Assembly (NCBI RefSeq): GCF_036194065.1
Contig: NZ_CP108095.1
Coordinates: 2,170,001-2,234,000 of the forward strand
DNA length: 64,000 bases
Origin: Streptomyces sp. NBC_00239
Lineage (GTDB): Bacteria > Actinomycetota > Actinomycetes > Streptomycetales > Streptomycetaceae
Direction of reading: 5' to 3'
The notes beneath the pieces are model-generated. The model was not told the DNA's origin and did no database searches. It worked only from the letters and a program-made list of their open reading frames with translations. The translations under genes were made by a program, and so were the position numbers. Of the stretch, positions 7,333-16,421 are shown one piece after another (the first letter of the stretch is position 1; each line of letters begins with the position of its first letter).

Positions 7333-8448
7333 GTGCCTGCCACCCGTACCACCCTGCGCCGCGGTATCGCCGCCGCGGCCGCCCTGCCGCTGCTGATCGG
7401 CGCCCTCGCCTCCTGCGGCTACGGCTCGGACGCGAAGAAGGACGACGACAAGACCAACGTCGCGGCCACCGGCGGCAAGAAGCTCTCCGCCGACTCGGTG
7501 CGGATCGGCTACTTCCCGAACCTCACCCACGCCACCGCACTGGTCGGCATCAAGGAAGGCCTGATCCAGAAGGAACTCGGCGCCACCACCATCAAGGCCC
7601 AGACCTTCAACGCCGGCCCCTCCGAGATCGAGGCACTCAACGGCGGCTCCCTGGACATCGGGTTCATCGGCCCCTCGCCCTCCATCAACGCCTACGTCAA
7701 GTCCAAGGGCAGCAACCTGCGGATCGTCTCCGGCGCCGCCTCCGGCGGCGTCAAGCTCGTCGTGAACCCGGACAAGATCAAAACCCTCGACGACCTCAAG
7801 GGCAAGAAGATCGCCACCCCCCAGAAGGGGAACACCCAGGACGTCGCGTTCCTCAACTGGATCGGCGAGAAGGGCTGGAAGGTCGACCCCGAAAGCGGCA
7901 AGGGCGACGTCTCCGTCGTCCGCACCGACAACAAGGTCACCCCCGACGCCTACAAGTCCGGCTCCATCGACGGCGCCTGGGTCCCCGAACCCACCGCCTC
8001 CAAGCTCGTCGCCGAAGGCGCCAAGGTCCTCCTCGACGAAACCAGCCTGTGGCCCGACAAGAAGTTCGTCATCACGAACGTCATCGTGTCCCAGACCTTC
8101 CTCAAGGACCACCCCGACGTCGTCGAAGCCGTCCTGACCGGCACCGTGAAGACCAACGCCTGGATCACCACCAACCCCGACCAGGCCAAGGCCGCCGCCA
8201 ACGCCGCCCTCAAGGAACTCAGCGGCAAGGCACTCAAGCCCGAGGTCATCGACCCCGCCTGGAAGAGCATCCAGGTCACCGACGACCCCCTCGCCGCCAC
8301 CCTCAAGACCCAGTCCGCATGGGCCGTCAAGGCCGGACTCATCAAGGAACCCGAACTCGCCGGGATCTACGACCTCACCCTCCTCAACAAGGTCCTCAAG
8401 GCCGCCGGCAAGCCCGCCGTCACCGACGCCGGCCTCGGCGCCAAGTAA
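7333..8448 (+). CDS. ssuA: Aliphatic-sulfonate-type ABC transporter substrate-binding lipoprotein
   Basis: A 371-residue extracellular binding protein of the SsuA/TauA/NMT1 family. The N terminus has a signal peptide with lipobox LASC (Cys28). The mature part has the family features GYFPNLTHATALVGIKEG, ALNGGSLDIGFIGPSP and LKGKKIATPQKGNTQD. It begins with GTG after a GAGAGGA site. Position after the cys genes and before ssuB/ssuC supports uptake of organosulfonates as a sulfur source. Taurine or nitrate-like ligands cannot be excluded. Confidence 0.9.
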   Translation: MPATRTTLRRGIAAAAALPLLIGALASCGYGSDAKKDDDKTNVAATGGKKLSADSVRIGYFPNLTHATALVGIKEGLIQKELGATTIKAQTFNAGPSEIEALNGGSLDIGFIGPSPSINAYVKSKGSNLRIVSGAASGGVKLVVNPDKIKTLDDLKGKKIATPQKGNTQDVAFLNWIGEKGWKVDPESGKGDVSVVRTDNKVTPDAYKSGSIDGAWVPEPTASKLVAEGAKVLLDETSLWPDKKFVITNVIVSQTFLKDHPDVVEAVLTGTVKTNAWITTNPDQAKAAANAALKELSGKALKPEVIDPAWKSIQVTDDPLAATLKTQSAWAVKAGLIKEPELAGIYDLTLLNKVLKAAGKPAVTDAGLGAK

Positions 8449-8488
8449 CCCCGCATCCGTGATCCGCAATTCCCAGGAGGTGACGACC

Positions 8489-9280
8489 ATGGCCACCACG
8501 CTTGCCAAGGCTGCCGAGGGCACCACCACGGTGTCGCACGCCGCCCGGATCGAGCACGTCTCGAAGTCCTTCGCCGGCCCGGCCGGAACGCAGCTCGTCC
8601 TGGACGACATCAGCCTCGATGTCGCCCCCGGCGAGTTCGTCACCATCCTGGGAGCCTCGGGGTGCGGGAAATCCACGCTGCTCAACCTGGTCGCAGGACT
8701 GGACCGGCCGTCCGCGGGGGCGATCGAGACCCCCGGCGGCCGGCCCGCCCTGATGTTCCAGGAGCACGCCCTCTTCCCGTGGCTCACGGCGGGCAAGAAC
8801 ATCGAGCTGGCGCTGCGGCTGCGCGGCGTGCCCAAGGCCGACCGCAAGACCGAGTCCGAGCGGCTGCTGGAGCTGGTCCGCCTCGGCGGCGCCCACGGCA
8901 AGCGGGTCCACGAGCTGTCCGGCGGCATGCGCCAGCGCGTGGCCCTGGCCCGGGCACTCGCCCAGGACAGCGAACTGCTGCTGATGGACGAGCCGTTCGC
9001 CGCGCTCGACGCGATCACCCGGGACGTGCTGCACGGCGAGCTCACCCGGATCTGGGACGAGACGAACCTCTCGGTCCTCTTCGTCACCCACAACGTGCGC
9101 GAGGCCGTACGCCTCGCCCAGCGCGTGGTCCTGCTCTCCTCGCGGCCCGGCCGGATCGCCAAGGAATGGACCGTGGACATCCCGCAGCCGCGCCGCATCG
9201 AGGACGCGGACGTCGCGGAGCTGTCCCTTGAGATCACTGAACACCTGCGTGGGGAGATCCGCCGCCATGGCCAGCACTGA
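8489..9280 (+). CDS. ssuB: ABC transporter ATP-binding protein (sulfonate type)
   Basis: A 263-residue ATPase with Walker A GASGCGKST (residues 55-63), signature LSGGMRQRVALARAL near residue 146, Walker B LLLMDEP and the switch histidine in FVTHNVREA. It belongs to the SsuB/TauB/NrtD group. The start chosen is the ATG after a near-perfect AGGAGGT site. It overlaps the permease gene by 14 nt. Confidence 0.93.
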   Translation: MATTLAKAAEGTTTVSHAARIEHVSKSFAGPAGTQLVLDDISLDVAPGEFVTILGASGCGKSTLLNLVAGLDRPSAGAIETPGGRPALMFQEHALFPWLTAGKNIELALRLRGVPKADRKTESERLLELVRLGGAHGKRVHELSGGMRQRVALARALAQDSELLLMDEPFAALDAITRDVLHGELTRIWDETNLSVLFVTHNVREAVRLAQRVVLLSSRPGRIAKEWTVDIPQPRRIEDADVAELSLEITEHLRGEIRRHGQH

Positions 9281-10148
9281 CACCACCCCGAAGCAGGACG
9301 ACCTCGCGGGACTGGAGGCCGGACTCGACGCCCTCGACGCGGTCGAGGTCCGCCGGACGCCCGTGCGCGAGGTCCTCGTCAAGAAGGTCCTGCCGCCGCT
9401 GGTCGCCGTCGCCCTGGTGCTGGCCACCTGGCAGGTGCTCGTCTCCGCGAAGGTGACCGACGAGACCAAGCTGCCCGCGCCGTCCGCGGTGTGGGACGGC
9501 CTGGCCGACATGTGGCTTCAGGGCACCCTGCTGGAGGTCGTCTGGACCAGCGTGTCGCGCGGTCTGCTCGGCTTCCTTTTCGCCCTGGCCATCGGCACCC
9601 CGCTCGGACTGCTCGTCTCCCGCGTGAAGTTCGTGCGCGCCGCGATCGGCCCGATCCTGTCCGGTCTCCAGTCGCTGCCCTCGGTGGCCTGGGTGCCGCC
9701 CGCGGTGCTGTGGTTCGGCCTCAACGACGCGATGATGTACACGGTGATCCTGCTGGGCGCCGTCCCGTCCATCGCCAACGGCTTGGTCTCCGGTGTCGAC
9801 CAGGTGCCCCCGCTTTTCCTGCGCGCGGGCCGCACCCTGGGTGCCACCGGCCTCAAGGGCACCTGGCACGTGGTCATGCCGGCCGCGCTGCCCGGCTACC
9901 TGGCGGGCCTCAAGCAGGGCTGGGCCTTCTCCTGGCGCTCGCTGATGGCCGCCGAGATCATCGCCTCCTCGCCGGACCTGGGCCTGGGCCTGGGCCAGCT
10001 GCTGGAGAACGGCCGCAACAACATCGACCTGCCCGGCGTGTTCCTGGCGATCCTGCTGATCCTGGTCGTCGGCATCGCCATCGACCTGCTGATCTTCAGC
10101 CCGGTCGAGCGCTGGGTGCTGCGCAGCCGCGGCCTGCTGGTGAGGTGA
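9267..10148 (+). CDS. ssuC: ABC transporter permease (sulfonate type)
   Basis: A 293-residue inner-membrane permease with about six transmembrane helices. The cytoplasmic EAA loop is seen in RTLGATGLKGTWHVVMPAALPGYLAGLKQG. The start at ATG 9267 lies inside the end of ssuB, implying coupled translation. With the preceding binding protein and ATPase it completes an SsuABC-like importer. Confidence 0.93.
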   Translation: MASTDTTPKQDDLAGLEAGLDALDAVEVRRTPVREVLVKKVLPPLVAVALVLATWQVLVSAKVTDETKLPAPSAVWDGLADMWLQGTLLEVVWTSVSRGLLGFLFALAIGTPLGLLVSRVKFVRAAIGPILSGLQSLPSVAWVPPAVLWFGLNDAMMYTVILLGAVPSIANGLVSGVDQVPPLFLRAGRTLGATGLKGTWHVVMPAALPGYLAGLKQGWAFSWRSLMAAEIIASSPDLGLGLGQLLENGRNNIDLPGVFLAILLILVVGIAIDLLIFSPVERWVLRSRGLLVR

Positions 10149-10155
10149 GCCGACC

Positions 10156-10965
10156 GTGCACCGCCGTACCGACCTGCGCCCCGAACCGGGCCCCGTCCCG
10201 CGTCCCGTGCTGCTCGTCATCGCCCACGGCAGCCGCGACCCGCGGCACGCGGCGACCGTACACGCCCTGACCCGGCGGGTACGGGCGCTGCGGCCGGGGC
10301 TGGCGGTGGAGACCGCGTTCCTCGACTTCAACGCCCCCGCCGTCGGGCAGGTGCTCGCGCGCCTGTACGCCGACGGGGTGCGGGAGGTCGTCGCGCTGCC
10401 GCTTCTGCTGACCCGCGCCTTCCACGCGAAGGCCGACATCCCGGCGGTGCTGTCGGAGTCCGCCGCCCTGCTGCCGGGGCTGCGGATCCGCCGGGCCGAG
10501 GTGCTGGGCCCGTCCCCGCTCCTGGTCGCGGCCCTGGAGCGGCGGCTGACCGAGGCCGGCCTCGACCCGGCCGACCGCCCGACCACCGGCGTGGTGCTCG
10601 CGTCCGCCGGTTCCTCAGACCCGGAGGCGATCGCAGCGATCGCTGAAACCGCGCGGGAGTGGCGGCGCACCGGTTGGTGTGCCGTGCGGCCTGCGTTCGC
10701 CTCCGGAACATCCGCCTCGGGCTTTCCCCGCACCGAGGACGCGGTACGGGCGTTGCGCGCCGAGGGGGTCCGCCGCGTGGTGGTGGCCCCGTACGTGATC
10801 GCCCCCGGTCGGCTGCCGGACCGCATCGCGGACGGGGCGCGCGCCGCGGGCGCCGACCTCCTGGCGGAGGTGCTGGGCCCGGCCCCGGAGCTGGCCCTCC
10901 TCCTGCTGCGGCGCTACGACGAGTCACTCGCGGCGGCGGTGTCCCGGCCCGCCCTGACGGCCTGA
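10156..10965 (+). CDS. CbiX/SirB-like sirohydrochlorin chelatase
   Basis: A 269-residue class II chelatase with two tandem CbiX-type domains. The metal-binding and catalytic histidines are H24 in VIAHGSRDP and H90 in RAFHAKADI. In the SirB role the enzyme inserts Fe2+ into sirohydrochlorin to make the siroheme needed by the sulfite reductase at the head of this cluster. Cobalt insertion for cobalamin is the alternative. It starts with GTG 7 nt after ssuC, so it sits in the same transcript as the sulfur genes. Confidence 0.85.
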   Translation: MHRRTDLRPEPGPVPRPVLLVIAHGSRDPRHAATVHALTRRVRALRPGLAVETAFLDFNAPAVGQVLARLYADGVREVVALPLLLTRAFHAKADIPAVLSESAALLPGLRIRRAEVLGPSPLLVAALERRLTEAGLDPADRPTTGVVLASAGSSDPEAIAAIAETAREWRRTGWCAVRPAFASGTSASGFPRTEDAVRALRAEGVRRVVVAPYVIAPGRLPDRIADGARAAGADLLAEVLGPAPELALLLLRRYDESLAAAVSRPALTA

Positions 10966-11110
10966 CGGACACGCGGCCCGACGGTCTCACGCCGTGGCGG
11001 GCCGGCGGACTCACGGGCGGTCCGCCGGGGAGTCGTCCGGATTCCGTCCGCCGCATCCCCTTGGATGGTCCGGTAGGCGTACCCACCCGGCCACCCTCTG
11101 GAGACTCGGC

Positions 11111-11722
11111 ATGAGGAAGATCAAATCTCAGCTGTTCATCTCGCTCGACGGCGTCGTAGAAGCGCCCGACCAGTGGCACTTCCCCTACTTCAACGACGAG
11201 ATGGGGGCGGCCGTCGACGCCACCCTCGGCAGGGCCGACACGCTTCTGCTCGGGCGCAGGACGTTCGACAGTTTCGCGGGTGCCTGGCCGGACCGGGAGG
11301 CGGCGGGCGGCGAGGACGCGCCCTTCGCCAAGGTCCTCGGTGACGCCCGCAAGATCGTCGCGACCCGCGGGCGTCCGGAGTTCACCTGGCGCAACTGCGA
11401 GCGGCTGGAGGGTGATCTGGCCAGCGCGGTCACCGCGCTGAAGAACGCGGCGGGGCCGGCCACGGACATCTGGACGAGCGGTTCGGTGTCGGTGGTGCGC
11501 CAACTCCTCGCCGCCGGGCTCCTGGACGAGCTGAACCTCCTGGTGCACCCGATCGCCGTCCGCGCGGGCATGCGCCTGTTCGAGGACGAGGCGACGCCGG
11601 TCCCGCTGGAACTGCGTTCCTGCGAGACGTTCCGGACCGGTGTGCTCAACCTCGTGTACGCCCCGGCCGCAGCGGGCGAGGGGACGTACGAGGACGCCAA
11701 GACCCACCTGCCCCAGCACTGA
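11111..11722 (+). CDS. Dihydrofolate-reductase-family protein (RibD C-terminal-like)
   Basis: A 203-residue protein of the DHFR/RibD_C fold: N-terminal KSQLFISLDGVVEAPDQW, TLLLGRRTFDSF and the NADPH-binding DIWTSGSVSVVRQLLAAGLLDE. Such stand-alone proteins are NAD(P)H-dependent reductases of unknown substrate and are rarely true folate reductases. It is separated from the sulfur cluster by 145 nt and converges on the ketopantoate reductase gene. Confidence 0.85.
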   Translation: MRKIKSQLFISLDGVVEAPDQWHFPYFNDEMGAAVDATLGRADTLLLGRRTFDSFAGAWPDREAAGGEDAPFAKVLGDARKIVATRGRPEFTWRNCERLEGDLASAVTALKNAAGPATDIWTSGSVSVVRQLLAAGLLDELNLLVHPIAVRAGMRLFEDEATPVPLELRSCETFRTGVLNLVYAPAAAGEGTYEDAKTHLPQH

Positions 11723-11798
11723 CGGTACGGGCGGTTCGGGCGCCACGGGCGGCGGGGACGTACGGGGCACGGGCAGGCGGGACGTACGGGGCGGGCGC

Positions 11799-11826
11799 CG
11801 GGCCGGCTTGCCCGAAGGCCGGCCCG
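11799..11826. terminator. Bidirectional hairpin between convergent genes
   Basis: A nine-pair stem (cgggccggc against gccggcccg) with a 10-nt loop lies midway between the stops of the DHFR-like gene and the ketopantoate reductase gene. The position fits a shared terminator; there is no T-tract on either side. Confidence 0.45.
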
Positions 11827-11872
11827 CCCGCGGGCAGACCCGTGCGCGAGCCGACTCCCGTTCGCCGGCCGG

Positions 11873-12904
11873 CTATCCGCGGGGCGCTTTCGCCGCGCGG
11901 GCGGCGGCCTCGTCGGCGAGGGCGGTCAGTTCGGCGATGTCCATCGAGCCGGGCTCCCAGCCCTCGCGGGCGAAGATGTTCGCCGCCTGCCGCAGCGTGT
12001 CGTTGACCGGGGTGGGGACGCCGTGCAGGCGGCCGAGCAGCGCGATCTCGCCGTTGAGGTAATCCGCCTCGACGGATCCGGTGCCGCGGCGCAGGCTCTG
12101 CCAGGAGGACCCGCCGCGCACCGGGCCGTCGCCCGGCGCCGGTTCGGTGATCTTCCCGTCGCGGGCCAGCGCCTGTTCCTCGGACGTGACGGCCGCCAGC
12201 CCCGCCGCGGCGAGGACGGTCCGGCCCTCGTCCGCCGCGCGGCGCAGCAGCGCCGACTTGGCGGGGTGCGGTTCGGGGCCGGTGGTGGCCTGGATGGCGT
12301 TGCCGAGGTTGCCGAGCAGCTTGGCGTGCTTCCATGCCATGACGTCTTCGACCACCGGCGCCTCGAACGGGGCCTTCTCCAGGTCGCGGGCGATCCGCCG
12401 GGCCAGGTCGTCCGTACCGGACGGGTAGCGGCCGAGGTGCAGCATGCCGGTGAGCGGCGCGCACAGGGCCGACACGATGCCCGGCTCCAGGAAGGTGGCG
12501 GGCAGCCACACGCACATGCCGTAGACCCGGTCGAAGCGGCGCAGGGCGAGGCGCTCGCTCTCCACGCCGTTCTGCGCGCACACCACCGGGAGGCGCTGGG
12601 CGGCGGTGCCGCCGCCCGCGACGGGTGCGGCCGCCCAGGCGTCCAGGGCCGCGACGGCGTGCTGGGTCTTGACGGTGAGCAGCAGTACGTCGTCCGGGCG
12701 CAGCTCCCCCAGGTCCTCGGGCTGTTCGGCCACGGGCAGCCGGTGGGTGCGGGTGCCGTCCGCGGTCGTCAGGCGCAGCCCGTCGGTGCGCAGGGCCTGC
12801 GCGTGCGGTCCGCGTGCGACGAGGACGACCTCGCTGCCGGTCTCGGCGAGGCGGCCGCCGACGGTGGCGCCGATCGCGCCCGCTCCGATGATGATGTAGC
12901 GCAT
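11873..12904 (-). CDS. 2-dehydropantoate 2-reductase (ketopantoate reductase family)
   Basis: A 343-residue NADPH-dependent reductase with the N-terminal Rossmann motif GAGAIGATVGGRL. The family features VKTQ, VCAQNGVES, AWKHAKLLGNLGNAI (catalytic Lys) and the C-terminal YLNGEIALLGRLHGVPTPVN are present. It would reduce ketopantoate to pantoate for coenzyme A synthesis. Streptomyces usually have several paralogues, so this copy may act on another 2-keto acid. The gene is read leftward as a single unit. Confidence 0.87.
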   Translation of the reverse strand: MRYIIIGAGAIGATVGGRLAETGSEVVLVARGPHAQALRTDGLRLTTADGTRTHRLPVAEQPEDLGELRPDDVLLLTVKTQHAVAALDAWAAAPVAGGGTAAQRLPVVCAQNGVESERLALRRFDRVYGMCVWLPATFLEPGIVSALCAPLTGMLHLGRYPSGTDDLARRIARDLEKAPFEAPVVEDVMAWKHAKLLGNLGNAIQATTGPEPHPAKSALLRRAADEGRTVLAAAGLAAVTSEEQALARDGKITEPAPGDGPVRGGSSWQSLRRGTGSVEADYLNGEIALLGRLHGVPTPVNDTLRQAANIFAREGWEPGSMDIAELTALADEAAARAAKAPRG

Positions 12905-13070
12905 GCCCCGACCTTGGCACACTCGGGCCGGCGCGGGTCCGCCGGGTGCGGCCGGGCACGGTGCCGTACCGGGCGCCGGTAGGGGCGCGGGACGAGGGAA
13001 GTGGCGGGCCGCGCCGGGTTGCCGGGGGATCGCCGTACCGCCGTCGCTCCGGGCCGGGCGGGCCGGTCGC

Positions 13071-13643
13071 TCAGGCGGCCGGGTCGGGGCGGGTGAGTTC
13101 GACGAGTTTGGCGACCGTGTTCCAGTTGCGGGTGGTGGTGTCGATGCCCTTGAGGAGGGCGGGGCGGGCCAGGGCCTCGGCGAGCTTGGAGCGGCCCAGG
13201 CCGTCGGGGGCGTAGAGGTAGAGGACCCGGTCGCCGAGGCGGTAGTCCTCGGGGGCGAACCGCGCCGGGTCCACACCGTCCAGCCGCCCGGCCGCGGGCT
13301 GCTCGGAGAGGAAGGTGGCGTGCAGCTGCTTCCCTTCGAGTTCGGCGGCCGGGTACGGGCAGTCCGCCGCGACGGCCGCCAAATAGTCTCCGTCGACGAC
13401 GAGGCAGGCGACCGAGAAGCCGAAGTGTCCCTCGATGGCCTGCTCCAGGGCGCGGGCGAGCCCGGCCGGGTCCTGCTCGGGCGCGGCGAACACCGCGTTG
13501 CCGCTCTGCAGGTACGTCACCACGTCCTGGTGGCCGAGGCCTTCGAGCAGGGTGCGCAGCTCGGCCATGGGGACCTTCTTGTTGCCGCCCACGTTGATCC
13601 CGCGCAGCAGGGCCGCGTACCGCTTCACCGTCTTCTTCGCCAT
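13071..13643 (-). CDS. DUF1697 domain protein
   Basis: A 190-residue protein with the family start YAALLRGINVGGNKKVPMAEL and the conserved VVTYLQSGNAVF segment. DUF1697 proteins are widespread, cytosolic and of unknown function. It lies 20 nt upstream of the glycosyltransferase stop region on the same strand; the order and spacing suggest the glycosyltransferase and this gene could be co-transcribed. Confidence 0.87.
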   Translation of the reverse strand: MAKKTVKRYAALLRGINVGGNKKVPMAELRTLLEGLGHQDVVTYLQSGNAVFAAPEQDPAGLARALEQAIEGHFGFSVACLVVDGDYLAAVAADCPYPAAELEGKQLHATFLSEQPAAGRLDGVDPARFAPEDYRLGDRVLYLYAPDGLGRSKLAEALARPALLKGIDTTTRNWNTVAKLVELTRPDPAA

Positions 13644-13663
13644 GGCGTCACCCTATGCGCCGG

Positions 13664-14851
13664 TCACGGGAGTTCGGCCTCGATCAGGTCGGCGGCCTGC
13701 CGGGTGCCGCCCTCCTTGGCCATCTGCTCGCGGATCCGCTCGGCGCGCACCGGCACCTCCGGGTCGGCGAGCAGGCCGAGCACGGCCGCGCGCAGGGTGG
13801 CGGCGTCGGCGTCCGCCTTGTCGACGCGGCGGGCGATGCCGAGGGAGACCAGCATGTCGGCGTTGCCGAACTGGTCGGTGGCCTGCGGGACCGCGACCAT
13901 CGGGGTGCCGGTGGCCATGCCCTCCTGACTGCCGCCGGCGCCCGCGTGGGTGATGAAGGCGTCCGCCTTGCGGAGAACGGCCAGCTGCGGCACCCAGGGG
14001 TGGACCTCCACATTGGCCGGGACCGGGCCGAGCTCGGCCGGGTCCACGTGACTGCCGATCTGGAGCACCACGTGCCAGCCGGGCAGGTCGCCGAAGGCCT
14101 CGATGCAGGCGCGGTAGAAGACGGGTTCGCGTGTGAATGCGGAGCCGAGGGAGACCAGGAGCACCTTCTCGGCGCCCTCGGGCCGCTGCCAGTCGCCCTG
14201 TTCGGCCCGGTCGCCCTGGCAGGCGCCGACGAAGGTGTGGACGGAGCGGTCCACCCGGTCGGCGTGCGGCTGGAGGGCCTCCGGGATGAGCACGATGCTG
14301 CGGCGCGGGCGGCCGACGAAGGGGTCCGGGGCGGTGGTGATGCCGTGCGCGGTGAGCCAGGACCGGAACCGGGCGTCGTACGCCTGCCCGCGCTCGGAGG
14401 CCCTGAGTTCGGCGAACATCGGCTCGGCCACCTCCTCCTCGTAGCCCTCCCAGGCCACCAGGTTCGGGGAGAGCGAGACGGCGGGGACGCCCCAGAGGTG
14501 GGCGAGTACGCGGGCGGGATACGAGGTGATGTCGTGCAGGACGAGGTCGGGCTCGTCCCCGGCGAACGCCTCGGCGAGCTGGGGCAGGACCCGTTCGGCG
14601 TCCCGCAGGAAGGGTTCGAGCTGGTCGATGAGCTCGCTCCCCCAGTCCTCGGGGCGGGTGGGGAGTCCCGAGGTGTAGATCACGGGCTCGGCCCCGGTCT
14701 GCGCGATCTTCTCGGCGAAGGACTCCGGGATGGCGTAGCTGACGCGGTGCCCTCGGGCGACGAGCTCGCGGATCACTTCGATGCTCGGGTTCACGTGCCC
14801 GTGCGCGGCGATGGAGAACATGGCGATGTGTGCGGGCTTGGCTGAGGTCAT
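13664..14851 (-). CDS. Macrolide-type (MGT) UDP-glycosyltransferase
   Basis: A 395-residue GT1-family enzyme like OleD/MgtA, which inactivate macrolides or glycosylate small molecules. The N-terminal acceptor-side motif is [12 protein letters not shown] with the catalytic histidine. The C-terminal nucleotide-sugar motif is [18 protein letters not shown] followed by [10 protein letters not shown]. The start is ATG 14851; an upstream in-frame ATG would read through a palindromic operator and is less likely. Tight control is suggested by a perfect 14-bp palindrome just upstream of the start. Confidence 0.9.
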   Translation of the reverse strand: MTSAKPAHIAMFSIAAHGHVNPSIEVIRELVARGHRVSYAIPESFAEKIAQTGAEPVIYTSGLPTRPEDWGSELIDQLEPFLRDAERVLPQLAEAFAGDEPDLVLHDITSYPARVLAHLWGVPAVSLSPNLVAWEGYEEEVAEPMFAELRASERGQAYDARFRSWLTAHGITTAPDPFVGRPRRSIVLIPEALQPHADRVDRSVHTFVGACQGDRAEQGDWQRPEGAEKVLLVSLGSAFTREPVFYRACIEAFGDLPGWHVVLQIGSHVDPAELGPVPANVEVHPWVPQLAVLRKADAFITHAGAGGSQEGMATGTPMVAVPQATDQFGNADMLVSLGIARRVDKADADAATLRAAVLGLLADPEVPVRAERIREQMAKEGGTRQAADLIEAELP

Positions 14852-14863
14852 GGGTTCAACGTA

Positions 14864-14877
14864 ACGAGACGTCTCGT
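14864..14877. promoter_or_regulatory. Perfect 14-bp palindrome upstream of the glycosyltransferase
   Basis: acgagacgtctcgt is a perfect palindrome centred about 20 nt upstream of the glycosyltransferase start and in the divergent gap to the phosphotransferase. Its size and position are typical of a TetR- or MarR-type operator. No such regulator gene is adjacent. Confidence 0.55.
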
Positions 14878-14943
14878 CTCGTGCAACCTTTGGCCCGCCC
14901 GGATGCGAGACTTGGCGCATTCACGACGATCAAGGTCGTGGCC

Positions 14944-15019
14944 GTGAGGCATGAGGGCGTGGCTGCGCCCGTGGCCGTGAGGCATGAGGGCGTGGCCGTG
15001 GTCGTGAGGCATGAGGGCG
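14944..15019. repeat. Three direct copies of a 16-nt element
   Basis: gtgaggcatgagggcg occurs at 14944-14959, 14977-14992 and 15004-15019 (spacing 33 and 27 nt) just upstream of the phosphotransferase start. Both spacings are multiples of three, so the copies would encode repeated VRHEG if translation began upstream. They may equally be protein-binding sites in the promoter. Confidence 0.7.
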
Positions 15020-15033
15020 AAGGGCGGACGGGC

Positions 15034-15888
15034 ATGGACGAGGCACGGGCCCGGGAGGTCCTGACGCGGGCCGGGTTGGACTCAGCCGGCGCGGAGCTGC
15101 TCGCGCTGGGCGAGAACGCGGTGTTCGGCGCCGGCGGCCTCGTCGTCAAGGTGGGCCGGGACCCGGAGCTGCTGGCGCGCGCCGAACGGGAACTGGCCGT
15201 CGGGCGCTGGCTGGCCGGGGCCGGTGTCCCGGCGGTCCGCCCGGCCGAGGCCGAGGCCCTGCTGGTCGACGGCCACCCGGTGACGCTGTGGCACCGGCTG
15301 CCCGCCGCGGTGCGCCCGGCCGGGCCGCGGGACCTGGCGGAGCTGCTCCGGCAGGTGCACGCCCTCGGCGCGCCGGACTTCCCACTGCCGCCGCGCGAAC
15401 TCCTCGGCGGGGTCGAGCGGTGGCTGCGGCTGGCGGGCGGGGCGATCGAGGAGGCGGACGCGGAATTCCTGCGGGCGCGCCGGGACGCGTTCGCGGCCGA
15501 GGCCGCCGCGCTCGTCCCTTACCTGCCGCCCGGTCCGGTGCACGGTGACGCGCTGCCGCGCAATGTCCATGTCGGGCCGGAGGGTCCGGTCCTGGTCGAC
15601 CTGGAGACCTTCGCGTCGGACCTGCGCGAGCACGACCTGGTGGTGATGGCCCTGTCCCGCGACCGGTACGGCCTGCCCGCCGAGTCCTACCGCGACTTCG
15701 TGCGCGCCTACGGGTGGGACGTCCGCGAGTGGGACGGGTGCGCGGTGTTGCGCGGGGCACGGGAGACGGCCAGCTGCGCGTGGGTCGCCCAGCACACCCC
15801 CGCCAACCCCGCGGCCCTGGCCGAATTCCGCCGCCGCGTGACGTCCCTACGCACCGCCGACCCCCAAACCCCCTGGCACCCCTTCTAA
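15034..15888 (+). CDS. Aminoglycoside/choline-kinase-like phosphotransferase (APH family)
   Basis: A 284-residue protein-kinase-fold enzyme. The catalytic loop is VHGDALPRN (H170, D172, N177) and the metal-binding aspartate is D189 in LVDLETF, equivalent to Brenner's HGDxxxxN and DFG motifs. The substrate is unknown; such proteins include antibiotic kinases and many unrelated small-molecule kinases. The start is set at ATG 15034, after the three direct repeats. Translation from an upstream in-frame codon through those repeats is possible but would add a low-complexity VRHEG extension. Confidence 0.82.
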   Translation: MDEARAREVLTRAGLDSAGAELLALGENAVFGAGGLVVKVGRDPELLARAERELAVGRWLAGAGVPAVRPAEAEALLVDGHPVTLWHRLPAAVRPAGPRDLAELLRQVHALGAPDFPLPPRELLGGVERWLRLAGGAIEEADAEFLRARRDAFAAEAAALVPYLPPGPVHGDALPRNVHVGPEGPVLVDLETFASDLREHDLVVMALSRDRYGLPAESYRDFVRAYGWDVREWDGCAVLRGARETASCAWVAQHTPANPAALAEFRRRVTSLRTADPQTPWHPF

Positions 15889-15972
15889 CCGCCTCGCCCC
15901 AAGGGCCGACCCCCTCCCCACCGGCTGACCGTGGCGCGCCGCCAGCTGCGCCGACGCCCTGGTGGCCAACCC

Positions 15973-16323
15973 CAGCCCCTCCGGCGCTCGAGGCGCAGGC
16001 CCGGGCGGAGCCCGCCAACCCCGCGCACCCCTCAGCCCCTCCGGCGCTTGAGGAGCGGATCCGGGCGGAGCCCGCCAACCCCGCGCACCCCTCAGCCCCT
16101 CCGGCGCTTGAGGAGCGGATCCGGGCCGAGCCCGGCAACCCCGCAACCCCTTCAGCCCCTCCGGCGCTTGAGGAGGTCCGGGCGGAGCCCGGCGACCCCG
16201 CGCACCATTCAGCCCCTCCGGCGCTTGAGGAGGTCCGGGCCGAGCCCGGCGACCCCGCGCACCATTCAGCCCCTCCGGCGCTTGAGGAGCGGGTCCGGGC
16301 GGAGCCCGGTGCCCGGCGTCAGC
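15973..16323. repeat. Six-copy tandem array of a ~57-60-nt intergenic unit
   Basis: Units begin with cagcccctccggcgcttgag at 15973 (variant), 16033, 16093, 16153, 16210 and 16267. The first four are 60 nt apart or nearly so, the last ones 57 nt. Each unit contains cggagcccg preceded by gg and followed by a C-rich tract. Together with flanking repeats this fills the 690-nt gap between the phosphotransferase and exonuclease genes; no credible gene was found there. Confidence 0.9.
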
Positions 16324-16378
16324 CGGGTTGTCTTGGGGCTCCGCCCCAAACCCCGCGCCTCAAACGCCGGCGAGGCTG
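16267..16378 (+). repeat. Composite intergenic element, copy A (~112 nt)
   Basis: Starts with the last tandem unit and runs through ggtgcccggcgtcagccggg and ctccgccccaaaccccgcgc to cgccggcgaggctg. It matches copy C (32151-32261) at every position except one inserted T, and copy B (27314-27424, inverted) with about three mismatches. The left and right ends are inverted relatives of each other (ggcgcttgagg versus cctcaaacgcc), so the element can fold back. Confidence 0.9.
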
Positions 16379-16421
16379 GATATCGCCAGGCGGCGCCGAC
16401 AAGGCCGGAGGTTGCCCCAGG

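Noticed and set aside
14878..14920. Longer N terminus for the glycosyltransferase (start at 14920)
   Set aside because: It would translate through the palindromic operator; the ATG at 14851 gives the usual short N terminus before the [12 protein letters not shown] motif.
16267..16378. Composite element as an insertion sequence
   Set aside because: No transposase or target-site duplication was found; treated as a non-coding intergenic repeat.
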